Shown here: one piece after another, positions 41,031-50,083 of the stretch
Layout: each line of letters starts with the position of its first letter
Numbering within the stretch: position 1 is the stretch's first letter
Assembly: GCA_022820925.1 (NCBI GenBank)
Contig: JAJEEO010000012.1
Coordinates: 352,594-416,593, forward strand
Source: Acidimicrobiia bacterium
GTDB taxonomy: Bacteria > Actinomycetota > Acidimicrobiia > Acidimicrobiales > Poriferisodalaceae
Direction: 5' to 3'
DNA length: 64,000 bases
Made by a program: the position numbers and the translations under genes
Notes under the pieces: generated by a model
Database searches by the model: none
What the model saw: only the letters and a program-made list of their open reading frames with translations
What the model was told of the DNA's origin: nothing

Positions 41031-43379
41031 CTATTGAGCGGCTCGAATCGCTGCCCAGACGCGCTGGGGTGTGAGCGGGATGTCGATGTGGGTCACGCCG
41101 AGGTGAGCGACGGCATCGATGACAGCGTTCTGCACGGCGGGCGGGGCGGCGATGGCTCCGTTCTCGCCGATGCCGCGGGTGCCGAGCTCGTTGCGATCGG
41201 TCGGTGTGCCGAGCCGGGCGGTGTCGATGGGAGGCACATCGGCGGCGGCCGGAATCAGGTAGTCCACGAGCGTGGTGGTGCGAGGCGTGCCGTCGGCGTC
41301 CCACTGCCCTGCCTCCATCAGCGCCTGGGAGATGCCGGCCACCGCGCCGCCGTGCTGCTGGCCCTCGACCGATGCCTCCGACAGCATCCGCCCGCAGTCG
41401 TCCACCGCGGCGAACGCCAGCAGCTCGACACGACCCGTCTCCGCGTCGACCTCCACGACTGCAGCGTGGGTGCCGTAGGGATGGGTCACCTCGGCGCTGC
41501 GCTCGGTGACGGTGGCGCAGATCCCCTCCGGTGCTGCCGCGGCGATGTCGACCCAGCTCGTCAACCGGGACGGTACGCCGGCAACGTGCGCACCGTCGGG
41601 GGTGAGGCTGATGTCGTCGGGGCTGGCTTCGAGCAGCCCTCCGGCCACCTCGCAGATACGAGCACGCAGTTCGGTCGCGGCTTCGGCGATCTGGCTGCCC
41701 AGCACCGACGCGGTGCGCGATCCGCCGGTGACCCCGCCGTAGGACGACGTCACCGAGTCGGCGTCGTTCACCCGCACGGCGCCTTCAGCGATCCCGACTC
41801 GGGCGCTGGTGATCTGGGCCCACAGGCTGTGATGGCCCTGGCCGTGGCCGTGGCTGCCGCAGGTCACCAGCACGCTCCCGTCCGAGCCCAGCTCTAGCGA
41901 GGCGTAGTCGGGGTCGTCGCCGCTGCCCGCGCTCTGGCTGTAGCAGCCGTAGCCGATCCCGATCAGTGCCGAGCGGCTGCCGGCTGCCCGGCGCTCGGCT
42001 GCCAGCGCCTGCCAGCGCCCGACGTCGATGAGCTCCTGGGCGGTGTCGAGCGCACGGTGCGGGTCGCCGCTGTCGAGCACGATGCCGGTGCCCGTGTCGA
42101 AGGGCAGCTCATCGGCACGCAGCAGGTTCCGGCGGCGCACGTCGGCGGGATCGAGACCGAGCTTGCGGGCGCCGGCGTCGATAGCCCGTTCGAGCGCGGC
42201 ATTCACCTCGGGCTGGCCGGCGCCGCGGTAGGCGCCGGTCGGCGGTGCGTTGGTGACAGCCGATCCGATGCGGTAGCGCAGCCGCGGCACCCGGTACAGG
42301 CCGGTGCTCTGGCGGTAGCTGGCCGCCGTCAGCATCGGCGCCATGTGCGGGTATGCGCCCGCGTCGCACCACATGACCACGTCGATCCCGACGATGCGGC
42401 CCTCGGGGTCGAAACCCATCCGGATGCGGTGCCGCTGACCGCGCCCGTAGGGCATCGAGACGAACTGCTCTTGGCGGCTCTGCACCCAGCGCACCGGGCG
42501 TTCGATCAGGTGGGCGGCGCGCGCCGCGACGAAGAACTCCGGCATGGGATCGCCGCGACCGCCGAACCCGCCGCCGACCTGCGGTTCGCGCACTCGCACC
42601 GCCGTGACCGGGATGCCCAGCAAGCGCCGGTACAGGTACGGGGCGCTGTGCACGCCCTGGCCGGTGCTCCAGATGTCGATCTCGCAGTCGGGCGATGCGC
42701 CCTGTGCGGCCGGGGTGCGCCGGATGAGCTCGAAGGGCGTCGCGACAATGGCGCACGGCTCGATCGGCAGCGATGTGATCCTGTCGTTCTCGCAGACCAG
42801 CTCCACGACGCAATGAGCGCCATCGCAGGGGTCCTCACCGGGTGCGGCCGGTGGCGCAGCAGTCTCGTCGAGCTCGGTGGGCGTCGACAGGAACCCGCCG
42901 GCATCGGGGGGATCCAGCGGCCGCACCACGTTCGTTGCCGCGCCGGGGAACAGCAGCACGTCGTCGGCTGCGGCCTGCTCGGCGTCGATGACTGCCGGCA
43001 GCTCATCTATCTCGACAGCGACCAGCTCGGCGGCGTCGAGCGCGTGGACGGGCGAGTCGGCCAGCACGACGGCGATCGGCTCGCCGACGAACCGGACGCG
43101 CTCGGTGGCCAGCAGCGGCCGGGCCATCTGTCCGCCGAGCGTGGTGGCCCGGTAATACTCCAGCGGCTCGAGTCCCAGCCCCGCCGCCTCGAAGACCGCG
43201 ACGACCCCCGGCGCCTGCTCGGCTTCGCGCAGATCGACGCCCCGCAGGTCGCCGTGCGCCACCGTCGAGCGCACGAACGCGGCGTGCAAGCAGCCGTCGG
43301 GAAGCGGCAGATCGGCGGTGAAAGCCGCCGATCCGCGCAGCATCGGCAGATCCTCAGAGGCAAGTCGCGCCGTCGCCAT
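41031..43379 (-). CDS. Molybdenum hydroxylase large subunit (xanthine dehydrogenase/CoxL family)
   Basis: A 782-residue molybdopterin-cytosine-dinucleotide-binding subunit. It begins with the aldehyde-oxidase a/b hammerhead domain (LRGSAAFTADLPLPDGCLHAAFV), then VGGGFGGRGDPMPEF, TGAYRGAGQPEVNAALERA, GSHGHGQGHHSLWAQI, and near the end GTRGIGENGAIAAPPAVQNA, where the Glu of GENG is the expected base. The CO-dehydrogenase active-site Cys loop is not present, so an aldehyde or N-heterocycle substrate is more likely. No FAD or 2Fe-2S subunit gene is adjacent. Start backed by a TACGGT box 6 bases upstream. Confidence 0.9.
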   Translation of the reverse strand: MATARLASEDLPMLRGSAAFTADLPLPDGCLHAAFVRSTVAHGDLRGVDLREAEQAPGVVAVFEAAGLGLEPLEYYRATTLGGQMARPLLATERVRFVGEPIAVVLADSPVHALDAAELVAVEIDELPAVIDAEQAAADDVLLFPGAATNVVRPLDPPDAGGFLSTPTELDETAAPPAAPGEDPCDGAHCVVELVCENDRITSLPIEPCAIVATPFELIRRTPAAQGASPDCEIDIWSTGQGVHSAPYLYRRLLGIPVTAVRVREPQVGGGFGGRGDPMPEFFVAARAAHLIERPVRWVQSRQEQFVSMPYGRGQRHRIRMGFDPEGRIVGIDVVMWCDAGAYPHMAPMLTAASYRQSTGLYRVPRLRYRIGSAVTNAPPTGAYRGAGQPEVNAALERAIDAGARKLGLDPADVRRRNLLRADELPFDTGTGIVLDSGDPHRALDTAQELIDVGRWQALAAERRAAGSRSALIGIGYGCYSQSAGSGDDPDYASLELGSDGSVLVTCGSHGHGQGHHSLWAQITSARVGIAEGAVRVNDADSVTSSYGGVTGGSRTASVLGSQIAEAATELRARICEVAGGLLEASPDDISLTPDGAHVAGVPSRLTSWVDIAAAAPEGICATVTERSAEVTHPYGTHAAVVEVDAETGRVELLAFAAVDDCGRMLSEASVEGQQHGGAVAGISQALMEAGQWDADGTPRTTTLVDYLIPAAADVPPIDTARLGTPTDRNELGTRGIGENGAIAAPPAVQNAVIDAVAHLGVTHIDIPLTPQRVWAAIRAAQ

Positions 43380-43385
43380 GGGCTC

Positions 43386-43391
43386 ACCGTA
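43386..43391 (-). promoter_or_regulatory. TACGGT -10 box of molybdenum hydroxylase gene
   Basis: TACGGT on the minus strand, 6 bases before ATG 43379; supports this start and a leaderless mRNA. Confidence 0.4.
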
Positions 43392-43429
43392 GTGACGCCG
43401 ATCCCCGCCTTCGAGCCGAGCCAGCACCC

Positions 43430-45673
43430 TCAGTCGGCCGACGCCGGCTGCGTGCCCGTGCCACCGGACGCGGCGAGCTCGGCGGTGATCTCTGCTCGGT
43501 GCTCGTCGAGGTAGGGGGCTCGGCGCATTGTCACGTCGATGCCGCCGACGAGGGAGCCGAGCTGGATCATCGGGCCCCACTCGGTCTCGGGCAGGTCGAC
43601 GACGTGGCCGTTGCCGACGGCGACCGCGGACCCCACGAAACCGCGCCGCTCGACGGGCAGGTCGCTGGTGCCCTCGGGCGTCGTCTGGTGCCAGATCCAC
43701 TCGGGACCGTCGGCATCGGGCACCTCGAGGTAGGTGCGCTCGGGGCCGGCGCCCCGGTAGTCCATGCCGCCCAGCTCGGCGGGCAGACGCCCGGGGTAGT
43801 CCACGAACTCGGCTGCCTGTGCTGCAGTGACGGTCTGGGTGAGCGACGTTCGTACTGTCCGGCCCTCGCCGTCGGCCAGGCGCCGGTAGAGGGAGCACAG
43901 CACGCCGAATGCGGCGATCATCGGCGTGGCGGCGTCGTGGACCGGCACCGTCAGGAACACCGGCTCGTCGTCGCCGCCCTGCGCCGCCATGATCCCGCCC
44001 AGGGCCTGCAGCAGCGGATCGAATGCCGGCACCTCAGCCATGGAGTCATCACGGCCGTAGCCGGGGCTCTTTACCAGCACCACGTCAGGACGGATGCGCC
44101 GCAGGTCCGCATCGGCGACGCCGAGGCGTGCCGCGACGCCGGGGCGGAAGTTCTCCACGATGACGTCGGCACCGGCCACGAGCTGCGCCATGACCGCGTG
44201 GTCGGCAGCGTCCTTGAGATTGAGGCAGATCGAGCGCTTCGACTGGTTCCAGCCGTTGAAATACGGGCCGAGCACGCGGAACGGGTCGCCGCCGGGCTGC
44301 TCGATCTTGATGACCTCGGCGCCGAGCATCGCCAGGTGGCGGGTGATGACCGGCCCGGCAATGAACGAGCTGAGATCGACGGCGCTGACGCCCTGCAGCG
44401 GCGGGGTACCCGGCACCCAGGGCTCGGATTCCGCTCGCGCCGGCCATGCGCCGGCGCTGAGCTCAGCTTCAACCTCGGCGGTGTGCTCGCCGAGCAGCGG
44501 GGCCGCCTGCAGAGTGACCTCGTCGCAGCCGTCGATCCACATCGGCTGGGGCGGGGTGCGCACGGCGCCGAGTTTGGGGTGCTCAACGGTCGTGTTGAGC
44601 CCATTGACAGTCGCCAGCTCCGATGCCATGAACTCTGCGCGGCTCTGAGTCGGCTGGCAGGGCACGTCATGCGCGCTGAAGATCTCCAGCCATTCGTGGA
44701 GCGGGCGGGCCGCGAAAGCCTCTTCGAGGATCGGCGTGATCTCCGCCAACGGCGCGAGGTCGAGCAATCCCCACGGCGGATCGGGAAAGCGCTCGTCTTC
44801 CAGCAGGTCCTCCCGGCCGATCGCCCGCAGCATCGCGACGTAGAACGGCAGCGTGCCGCAGGCCACGAACATCCAGCGGTCATCGGCGGCCCGGAACAGC
44901 CGGTAGACGGGAAGCCGGCCGGCCGAGCCGAGCGGGCAGGAGCCGTCGCGGTCGAGGTCGGCCATCTCAGGCAATTCGAAGTCGCCGATCTGCATGGCAC
45001 CCGAGCCGGACACTTCCGAGACGGTGTACGTCGGCGCCGACATGTGCGCTCGCCGTGCGTACAGGCCCGCCGCCGCTGCCATCGCCCCGAGCATCCCGGC
45101 GCCGTAGGAAGCGAGCGGCACCACCAGCTCGACAGGGCCTTCGGAGTAGCTGATCTGGTTCCAGCCGATGCCGGTCACGGCGGCCACCTGCGACGGGGTG
45201 CCCGCACGGGTCGCGTACGCTCCCCGGTCGCCCCACGTCGGGCACGAGATGATCACCGCGCTCGGGGCACATCTCCGCACGGCCGCAGCGGTCGGACCGT
45301 CGGGCACGAATACGACATCGGCGCCGGCGAGCAATCCGCCCAGCGGCGGCGTAGTCAGCGACGCCGCAGTCGGCCGCAGGATGCCGGGCAGCGACGCCGG
45401 CGGACCGTCGACATCAGCAGGCAGCGGCGCACGCTCCCATTCGACGCCGTCGGGCACCACCGAGCGCTTGTTGCGGCTCACCGCGTGGAAACCGGGATCG
45501 GCGCGGTACGGGTCGCCGCCGGGCGGCTCCACCTTGACCACATCGGCGCCCTGGTCGGCCAGGAAGCGCGCCGCGTACGGCCCGGCGATGCCGGTCGTCA
45601 GCTCCACGACCCGCACGCCGTCGAGGCAGCGGACCGGTGCGATGCCGTGTCGGGCTGCGGCGTCTGTGCTCAC
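43430..45673 (-). CDS. Double-length CaiB/BaiF (class III) CoA-transferase family protein
   Basis: A 747-residue protein made of two CaiB/BaiF domains in tandem. Half 1 starts VRVVELTTGIAGPYAARFLADQGADVVKVE, half 2 at about residue 420 with VDLSSFIAGPVITRHLAMLGAEVIKIE (both in family order). Half 2 keeps NLKDAADHA, VIVENFRPGVAARLG and the catalytic Asp region VPAFDPLLQALGGIM. In half 1 the equivalent reads AGTPSQVAAVTGIGW, lacking the Asp, so only half 2 is likely to form the acyl-aspartyl intermediate. It would move CoA between carboxylic acids. GTG 45673 has a TACAGT box 7 bases ahead. Confidence 0.9.
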   Translation of the reverse strand: MSTDAAARHGIAPVRCLDGVRVVELTTGIAGPYAARFLADQGADVVKVEPPGGDPYRADPGFHAVSRNKRSVVPDGVEWERAPLPADVDGPPASLPGILRPTAASLTTPPLGGLLAGADVVFVPDGPTAAAVRRCAPSAVIISCPTWGDRGAYATRAGTPSQVAAVTGIGWNQISYSEGPVELVVPLASYGAGMLGAMAAAAGLYARRAHMSAPTYTVSEVSGSGAMQIGDFELPEMADLDRDGSCPLGSAGRLPVYRLFRAADDRWMFVACGTLPFYVAMLRAIGREDLLEDERFPDPPWGLLDLAPLAEITPILEEAFAARPLHEWLEIFSAHDVPCQPTQSRAEFMASELATVNGLNTTVEHPKLGAVRTPPQPMWIDGCDEVTLQAAPLLGEHTAEVEAELSAGAWPARAESEPWVPGTPPLQGVSAVDLSSFIAGPVITRHLAMLGAEVIKIEQPGGDPFRVLGPYFNGWNQSKRSICLNLKDAADHAVMAQLVAGADVIVENFRPGVAARLGVADADLRRIRPDVVLVKSPGYGRDDSMAEVPAFDPLLQALGGIMAAQGGDDEPVFLTVPVHDAATPMIAAFGVLCSLYRRLADGEGRTVRTSLTQTVTAAQAAEFVDYPGRLPAELGGMDYRGAGPERTYLEVPDADGPEWIWHQTTPEGTSDLPVERRGFVGSAVAVGNGHVVDLPETEWGPMIQLGSLVGGIDVTMRRAPYLDEHRAEITAELAASGGTGTQPASAD

Positions 45674-45680
45674 CGGCGCG

Positions 45681-45686
45681 ACTGTA
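45681..45686 (-). promoter_or_regulatory. TACAGT -10 box of CaiB/BaiF gene
   Basis: TACAGT on the minus strand, 7 bases before GTG 45673. It lies between the antiporter stop and the CaiB gene, so the latter has its own promoter. Confidence 0.45.
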
Positions 45687-45695
45687 CGTGGACGG

Positions 45696-47444
45696 CTAGT
45701 CGTCGTCCTCGTCCGGCGGTGTGAGCTCGGAGTGCAGCACTGCGTGGGTGACGGCTTCGGTTGCGGGCTCAGGCAGTTCGAAGTGGCCGAGCGCATGGGC
45801 GATGAGCGCGTCGTGGGCTGCTTGCCGTTCGGCGACGACGTGATCGACCAGTCCCTCGCGCTCGAGATCGGCAGCGTCGGCGGGGTCTGCCGCCCAGGCG
45901 AGCACGACCACCTCGGGGTTGTGTTCGCGGGCGATGCGGGCGAACTGCTCCACCGCTGAGGGCGGGCTGTCCACCGAGAGCACGATCCGCGCGTCGCGCA
46001 GTCCCGCCCGGTCTGCGATCAGGTTCCGCGAGACATCCCCGATGAGCACCCGCCGGCCCGTCGACGCCGCCCAGCGCTGCGCTTCGGGATCGAGCGACAC
46101 GATGGTGTAGGGAATGTGTGCGAGCTCGAGGGCGCTGACGATGCGGCGAGCCCGCGGACCGAAACCGTTCACGACGGCGTGATCGGCCAGCGGCTCGTAG
46201 TCCGCGGGATCCGGCAGGTCCTCGGCATCGATGCCAGGTCGCCGGGACGGCCGGTCGTCGGCGCCGCCCTCGAGCCTCGCAGCGAGCGAGTCGCCCCAGC
46301 GCACGCCGAACGGGCTGAGCGCCATGAGCAGCACCGTGACGGCGATGAAGGCGTCGGTGCCGTTGGCGAGGCCAGCAGGCACCAGGCCGACTTCTTCTCC
46401 CGCCCGTTCGAGCACGAACGAGAACTCGCCGACCTGTGCGAGCACTACTGCACCGGAAATAGCCACCGCCCGGGGCTGACGCAGCAGCAGCGCAGCCGAT
46501 GCGGTCGTGAACAGCTTGATGACGACGACGCTGGCGGCGAGGCCGACCACCAGCGGCAGGTTGCGGGCGAGGTAGCCGACGTCGAGCAGCATGCCGATCG
46601 ACACGAAGAAGGTCGCCGAGAACAGGATCTGCAGCGGCATCACCTCGCCGAGCGCCCGAGCGGCGACGCGGCTCTCGCTCACCATTAGCCCGGCGAGGAA
46701 CGCACCCAGCGAGATTGACACGTCGAGCAGGCTCGTCACGTACGCGGTGCCGAAGCAGATGGCCAGGATGGCCAGCAAGAACACCTCTGCGGATTGGAAT
46801 CGCGAGACGTGCCGGAGCAGTGCGGGCATCAGCGTGCGCGCCACGACGACCACCGCGACGATGATGCCCGCGGCCTTGCCAAGTGCGAGCCCGATGTCGA
46901 CGGGACCGCCGGTCTCACCGCCGAGCAGCGGCACCGCCAGCACCATGGCAACGATCGCCAGATCCTGGAAGATGAGCAGCCCGATCGAGACGTTGCCGGT
47001 CTGCGATGTCATCGCCCGCCGGCCGGCGAGCACCTTGAGCACGATGGCGGTGCTGCTGAGCGACACGAGCAGGCCGGTGAACACCGCCGTCTGCCACTCG
47101 ACGCCGAACGCCATGACGATGCCGGTGACGATGCCCGTGGTGAGCCCGACCTGGCTGGCGCCGCCGATCACCACCAGCGAGGCGAGCTGGCGCACCCGTT
47201 CGAGGCTGAACTCGATGCCGAGGGTGAACAGCAGCAGCATCACCCCGATGTCGGCCGACTGGTTGACCAGGTCGATGTCGCTGATGAGGCCGACCCCGCT
47301 GGGGCCGATGACAGCGCCTGCAACGAGGAAGCCGACGATGGGCACCACGCCGAACCGCGACGACACGAAAGCGATCAGCGTCCCCGCAACCAGCAGGATT
47401 GCCAGTTCGGTGAGCAGCGGCGGTGCCGAAGCAGCTAGCAGCAC
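45696..47444 (-). CDS. KefB-like cation:proton antiporter with TrkA-N domain
   Basis: A 582-residue membrane protein. About twelve helices (residues 8-385) show CPA2 features: GVVPIVGFLVAGAVIGPSGVG, IGVMLLLFTLGIEFSLERV, LLIFQDLAIVAMVLAVPLLGG with the ion-path Asp, and SISLGAFLAGLMVSESRVA. A Rossmann TrkA-N domain follows (VVNGFGPRARRIVSALE ... VLIGDVSRNLI), then a short acidic tail. It likely exchanges K+ or Na+ for protons under nucleotide or redox control. GTG 47444 has TAGCCT 9 bases upstream. Confidence 0.92.
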   Translation of the reverse strand: MLLAASAPPLLTELAILLVAGTLIAFVSSRFGVVPIVGFLVAGAVIGPSGVGLISDIDLVNQSADIGVMLLLFTLGIEFSLERVRQLASLVVIGGASQVGLTTGIVTGIVMAFGVEWQTAVFTGLLVSLSSTAIVLKVLAGRRAMTSQTGNVSIGLLIFQDLAIVAMVLAVPLLGGETGGPVDIGLALGKAAGIIVAVVVVARTLMPALLRHVSRFQSAEVFLLAILAICFGTAYVTSLLDVSISLGAFLAGLMVSESRVAARALGEVMPLQILFSATFFVSIGMLLDVGYLARNLPLVVGLAASVVVIKLFTTASAALLLRQPRAVAISGAVVLAQVGEFSFVLERAGEEVGLVPAGLANGTDAFIAVTVLLMALSPFGVRWGDSLAARLEGGADDRPSRRPGIDAEDLPDPADYEPLADHAVVNGFGPRARRIVSALELAHIPYTIVSLDPEAQRWAASTGRRVLIGDVSRNLIADRAGLRDARIVLSVDSPPSAVEQFARIAREHNPEVVVLAWAADPADAADLEREGLVDHVVAERQAAHDALIAHALGHFELPEPATEAVTHAVLHSELTPPDEDDD

Positions 47445-47453
47445 TTGGTGCCA

Positions 47454-47459
47454 AGGCTA
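47454..47459 (-). promoter_or_regulatory. TAGCCT -10 box of KefB-like antiporter gene
   Basis: TAGCCT on the minus strand, 9 bases before GTG 47444. Confidence 0.35.
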
Positions 47460-47509
47460 AGGGCGTTGGCTGCCCCAGGAGTTGCGCCTATCTGCGAGGT
47501 TGCGGCGGG

Positions 47510-48937
47510 CTACCACTCCGCCGCGATGTACTGGGTCTCGCAGAACTCGTAGATGCCCTCGCTGGCGCCTTCGCGGCCGAGGCCGGACTGCTTCATGCCG
47601 CCGAAGGGCGCGGCGGGGTCAGACACTGCGCCGCGGTTGAGGCCGATCATGCCGGCCTCGATGCGCTCGCTGACTGCGAGGCCCTTGGCGAGGTCCCCGG
47701 TGTAGACGTAGCCGATCAGGCCCATCTCGGTGTCGTTGGCGGCGGCAATCATGGCGTCGGTCTCGGTGAAGCTGGAGATCGGTGCGACGGGGCCGAAGAT
47801 CTCCTCGCGGGTGATGGGCGCGCCGTGCTCGACGCCGCCGAGCACGGTCGGCTCGTAGAAGAAGCCCGGACCGTCGATGGCGCTGCCGCCGGTGACGGCC
47901 GTCGCTCCCCCGTCGACCGCCGTGCGCACCAGCCGGTCGATGTTCTGCACCGAGGCGGCGTTGATCATCGGGCCGCAGGTGACGTCGGGGTCGCTGCCGT
48001 TGCCGACTTTCATCGCGCCCATCTCGGTTGCCAGCCGTTCGACGAACTCGTCGTGAACCGGCGCCTCCACGAAGAATCGGTTGGCGGCTGTGCAGGTCTC
48101 CGCCGAGTGGCGCATCTTGGCGACCATGGCGCCGGCTGTGGCGGCTTCGAGGTCGGCGTCGGCGAACACGACGAACGGTGCGTTGCCGCCGAGCTCCATC
48201 ACCACCTTGAGCACCCGGTCGGCGCAGCGCTTCAGCAGGACCCGGCCGACTTCGGTGGAGCCGGTGAACGACAGCATCCGCACGGCCCGGTGGTCGACGA
48301 CGGCGTCGAGCCAGGCGCCCGAGTTGGCCGTGGGCACGAGGTTGACGACACCGGGCGGCACGCCGGCTTCGCCCAGCAGCTCAGCCACTCGCAGCGAAGT
48401 GAGCGGGGCTTCACGGGGCGGCTTGATGACCACGGCGTTGCCGGCGGCCAGGGCCGGGGCCAGCTTGCGGGTGATCATGGCGGCCGGGAAGTTCCACGGC
48501 GTGATCATGGCCACGACGCCGACGGGCGGGTGGCGGGTGATGATGCGATTGGCGCCCGAGGGGGCGACGCTGATCGAGCCGTGGATGCGGACGGCTTCCT
48601 CGGCGTTCCAGCGGAAGAACTCTGCGGCGTAGGCGACCTCGCCGACAGCGTCGGCGCGGGGCTTGCCGTTCTCCAAGGTGATGAGGTCGGCCAGCTCGTC
48701 AGAGTGCTCGATCAGGATCCGGTGGGAGTCGCGCAGGATCTCCGATCGGACACGCGGCGCCGTGGCAGCCCAGCCAGGCTGCGCTGCGGCAGCCGCGTCG
48801 CACGCGGCCACCGCATCGGTCGGCGTTCCCGCCGCAACGCCGGCGGCAACGTCGCCGGACGCCGGGTCGACCACGTCGATCAGCTCGCCGCCTGCGGCAC
48901 CTCGCCAATCGCCTCCAATGAGCATCTGCGTTTGCAT
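47510..48937 (-). CDS. NAD(P)-dependent succinate-semialdehyde dehydrogenase-type aldehyde dehydrogenase
   Basis: A 475-residue ALDH. Key parts: VAMITPWNFPAAMITRKLAP (cofactor and Asn of the oxyanion hole), IKPPREAPLTSL, catalytic Glu248 in VMELGGNAPF and nucleophile Cys282 in SAETCTAANRFF, then REEIFGPVAPI and FGGMKQSGLGREG. The set fits the GabD group, oxidising succinate semialdehyde or a similar omega-acid aldehyde. The P in KPPREAP at the cofactor 2'-position site leaves NAD/NADP preference open. ATG 48937 is used; no clear ribosome site. Confidence 0.9.
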   Translation of the reverse strand: MQTQMLIGGDWRGAAGGELIDVVDPASGDVAAGVAAGTPTDAVAACDAAAAAQPGWAATAPRVRSEILRDSHRILIEHSDELADLITLENGKPRADAVGEVAYAAEFFRWNAEEAVRIHGSISVAPSGANRIITRHPPVGVVAMITPWNFPAAMITRKLAPALAAGNAVVIKPPREAPLTSLRVAELLGEAGVPPGVVNLVPTANSGAWLDAVVDHRAVRMLSFTGSTEVGRVLLKRCADRVLKVVMELGGNAPFVVFADADLEAATAGAMVAKMRHSAETCTAANRFFVEAPVHDEFVERLATEMGAMKVGNGSDPDVTCGPMINAASVQNIDRLVRTAVDGGATAVTGGSAIDGPGFFYEPTVLGGVEHGAPITREEIFGPVAPISSFTETDAMIAAANDTEMGLIGYVYTGDLAKGLAVSERIEAGMIGLNRGAVSDPAAPFGGMKQSGLGREGASEGIYEFCETQYIAAEW

Positions 48938-49093
48938 CGCGCCAGCATCGCAAATCGACCGACCGTTCCGCGCCATCGCAACCGGACCGCGACGCGGCGA
49001 CCATTCACGCTCTGGCATTGCCGCAGGGTTGCCGCTCGGCCGATGAGTCGCTCGCAGTGCCGCACCAGCCCGCGCTGCTGCGAGGCCGTGCGC

Positions 49094-50083
49094 TCAGTCT
49101 CCGTAGTGCAGCATGCCTTTTTTCCCGGCACGCATCTCGGCGATGGCACGCTGCGCATCGTCGATCGCGTCCTCCAACTGGGCGATGACGGCGTCGCGGT
49201 CGGAGGTGAACTCCAGCTCGTCGATCAGTTGGGTCAGGCGATCCTTGCTCCGCCATGCCGCGAACTTCGCCCACTCGGTCCACAGCGTCTCCGGGTCGTC
49301 GATGCCGATCAGGTCGGACGTGCGGCTCTGCTCGTCGAGCGCGGCCGCGGTCGCCACGTACCCGTTCACCATCGAGATGCGCTCGCACATCTCGTCGAGC
49401 GGGCCGGCGCGGTGCACCACCATGTCGCCGTGCAGCGCGACGGCATAGCCGGGGCCCCCGAATTCGGGAGCGACCGTGCGCTCGGCCGGGACCTGCTCGC
49501 CGGCCTCAGCCAGCTCGGCGGCTTCATGCTTGGTGCCCCCGAACCACTCGAAACGCCCGCCGGCAACCTGGGCGGGGTCGGTCACCGCCAGCACGTAGTC
49601 GAGCGGCAGCGTGTCGTGATGCCACTTGTCGATGCCGACATCGATCTGGGACGGCTCGTAGTTGATGTGGCCGAGGTGCACCGGCATCGGGTGCGGGGCG
49701 ATCTCGATGCCGTAGATCGCTTCGAGATGTGCTGTCACCTCTGGGCTGAGGCACAGGTCCCGCAGCCAGCGTGAGCGGTAGCAGCCGCCGCGCACGGTGC
49801 GCTCGATGCGCTCCCCCGCCGGGCGGGTGAAACAGCGCAGCCGCCTGGCGGTCTCCAGCATGATGGCCGAGCCCTCGTCGCTCAGCATCCGAAACGGCGA
49901 CGACAGCGCCACCGGTGTGGCCTTCGTGGCGATCTCGGCGGCGTCGTAGCCGAGGTCGGCCAGCATCAGCACCTCGGCCGGTTCCTCGAGCTGCAGGTGC
50001 CGCCCGGCGTCGAACGCCGGCTCGTCGTCCAGCCACTCGTACCCCCGCGGCTGCGTAGCCGGAAACGGAACTGCTTCGCCCAT
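49094..50083 (-). CDS. Fe(II)/2-oxoglutarate dioxygenase-like protein
   Basis: A 329-residue protein I do not recognise by name. A possible iron site is present: GIDKWHHDTLPLDYVLAV offers an H-x-D, and GYAVALHGDMVVHRAGPLDE a distal His followed about 10 residues later by Arg in CERISMVNGYV, the order seen in phytanoyl-CoA-dioxygenase-like proteins. GRFEWFGGTKHEAAEL between them fits the jelly-roll insert. The ATG overlaps the HIT gene's stop by one base (TGATG), so the two are translationally coupled. The dioxygenase call is inference from the motif order. Confidence 0.6.
   Translation of the reverse strand: MGEAVPFPATQPRGYEWLDDEPAFDAGRHLQLEEPAEVLMLADLGYDAAEIATKATPVALSSPFRMLSDEGSAIMLETARRLRCFTRPAGERIERTVRGGCYRSRWLRDLCLSPEVTAHLEAIYGIEIAPHPMPVHLGHINYEPSQIDVGIDKWHHDTLPLDYVLAVTDPAQVAGGRFEWFGGTKHEAAELAEAGEQVPAERTVAPEFGGPGYAVALHGDMVVHRAGPLDEMCERISMVNGYVATAAALDEQSRTSDLIGIDDPETLWTEWAKFAAWRSKDRLTQLIDELEFTSDRDAVIAQLEDAIDDAQRAIAEMRAGKKGMLHYGD

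Noticed and set aside
43380..43898. Upstream extension of the molybdenum hydroxylase gene
   Set aside because: It overlaps the CaiB/BaiF gene in another frame and lacks similarity; ATG 43379 has a -10 box 6 bases away.
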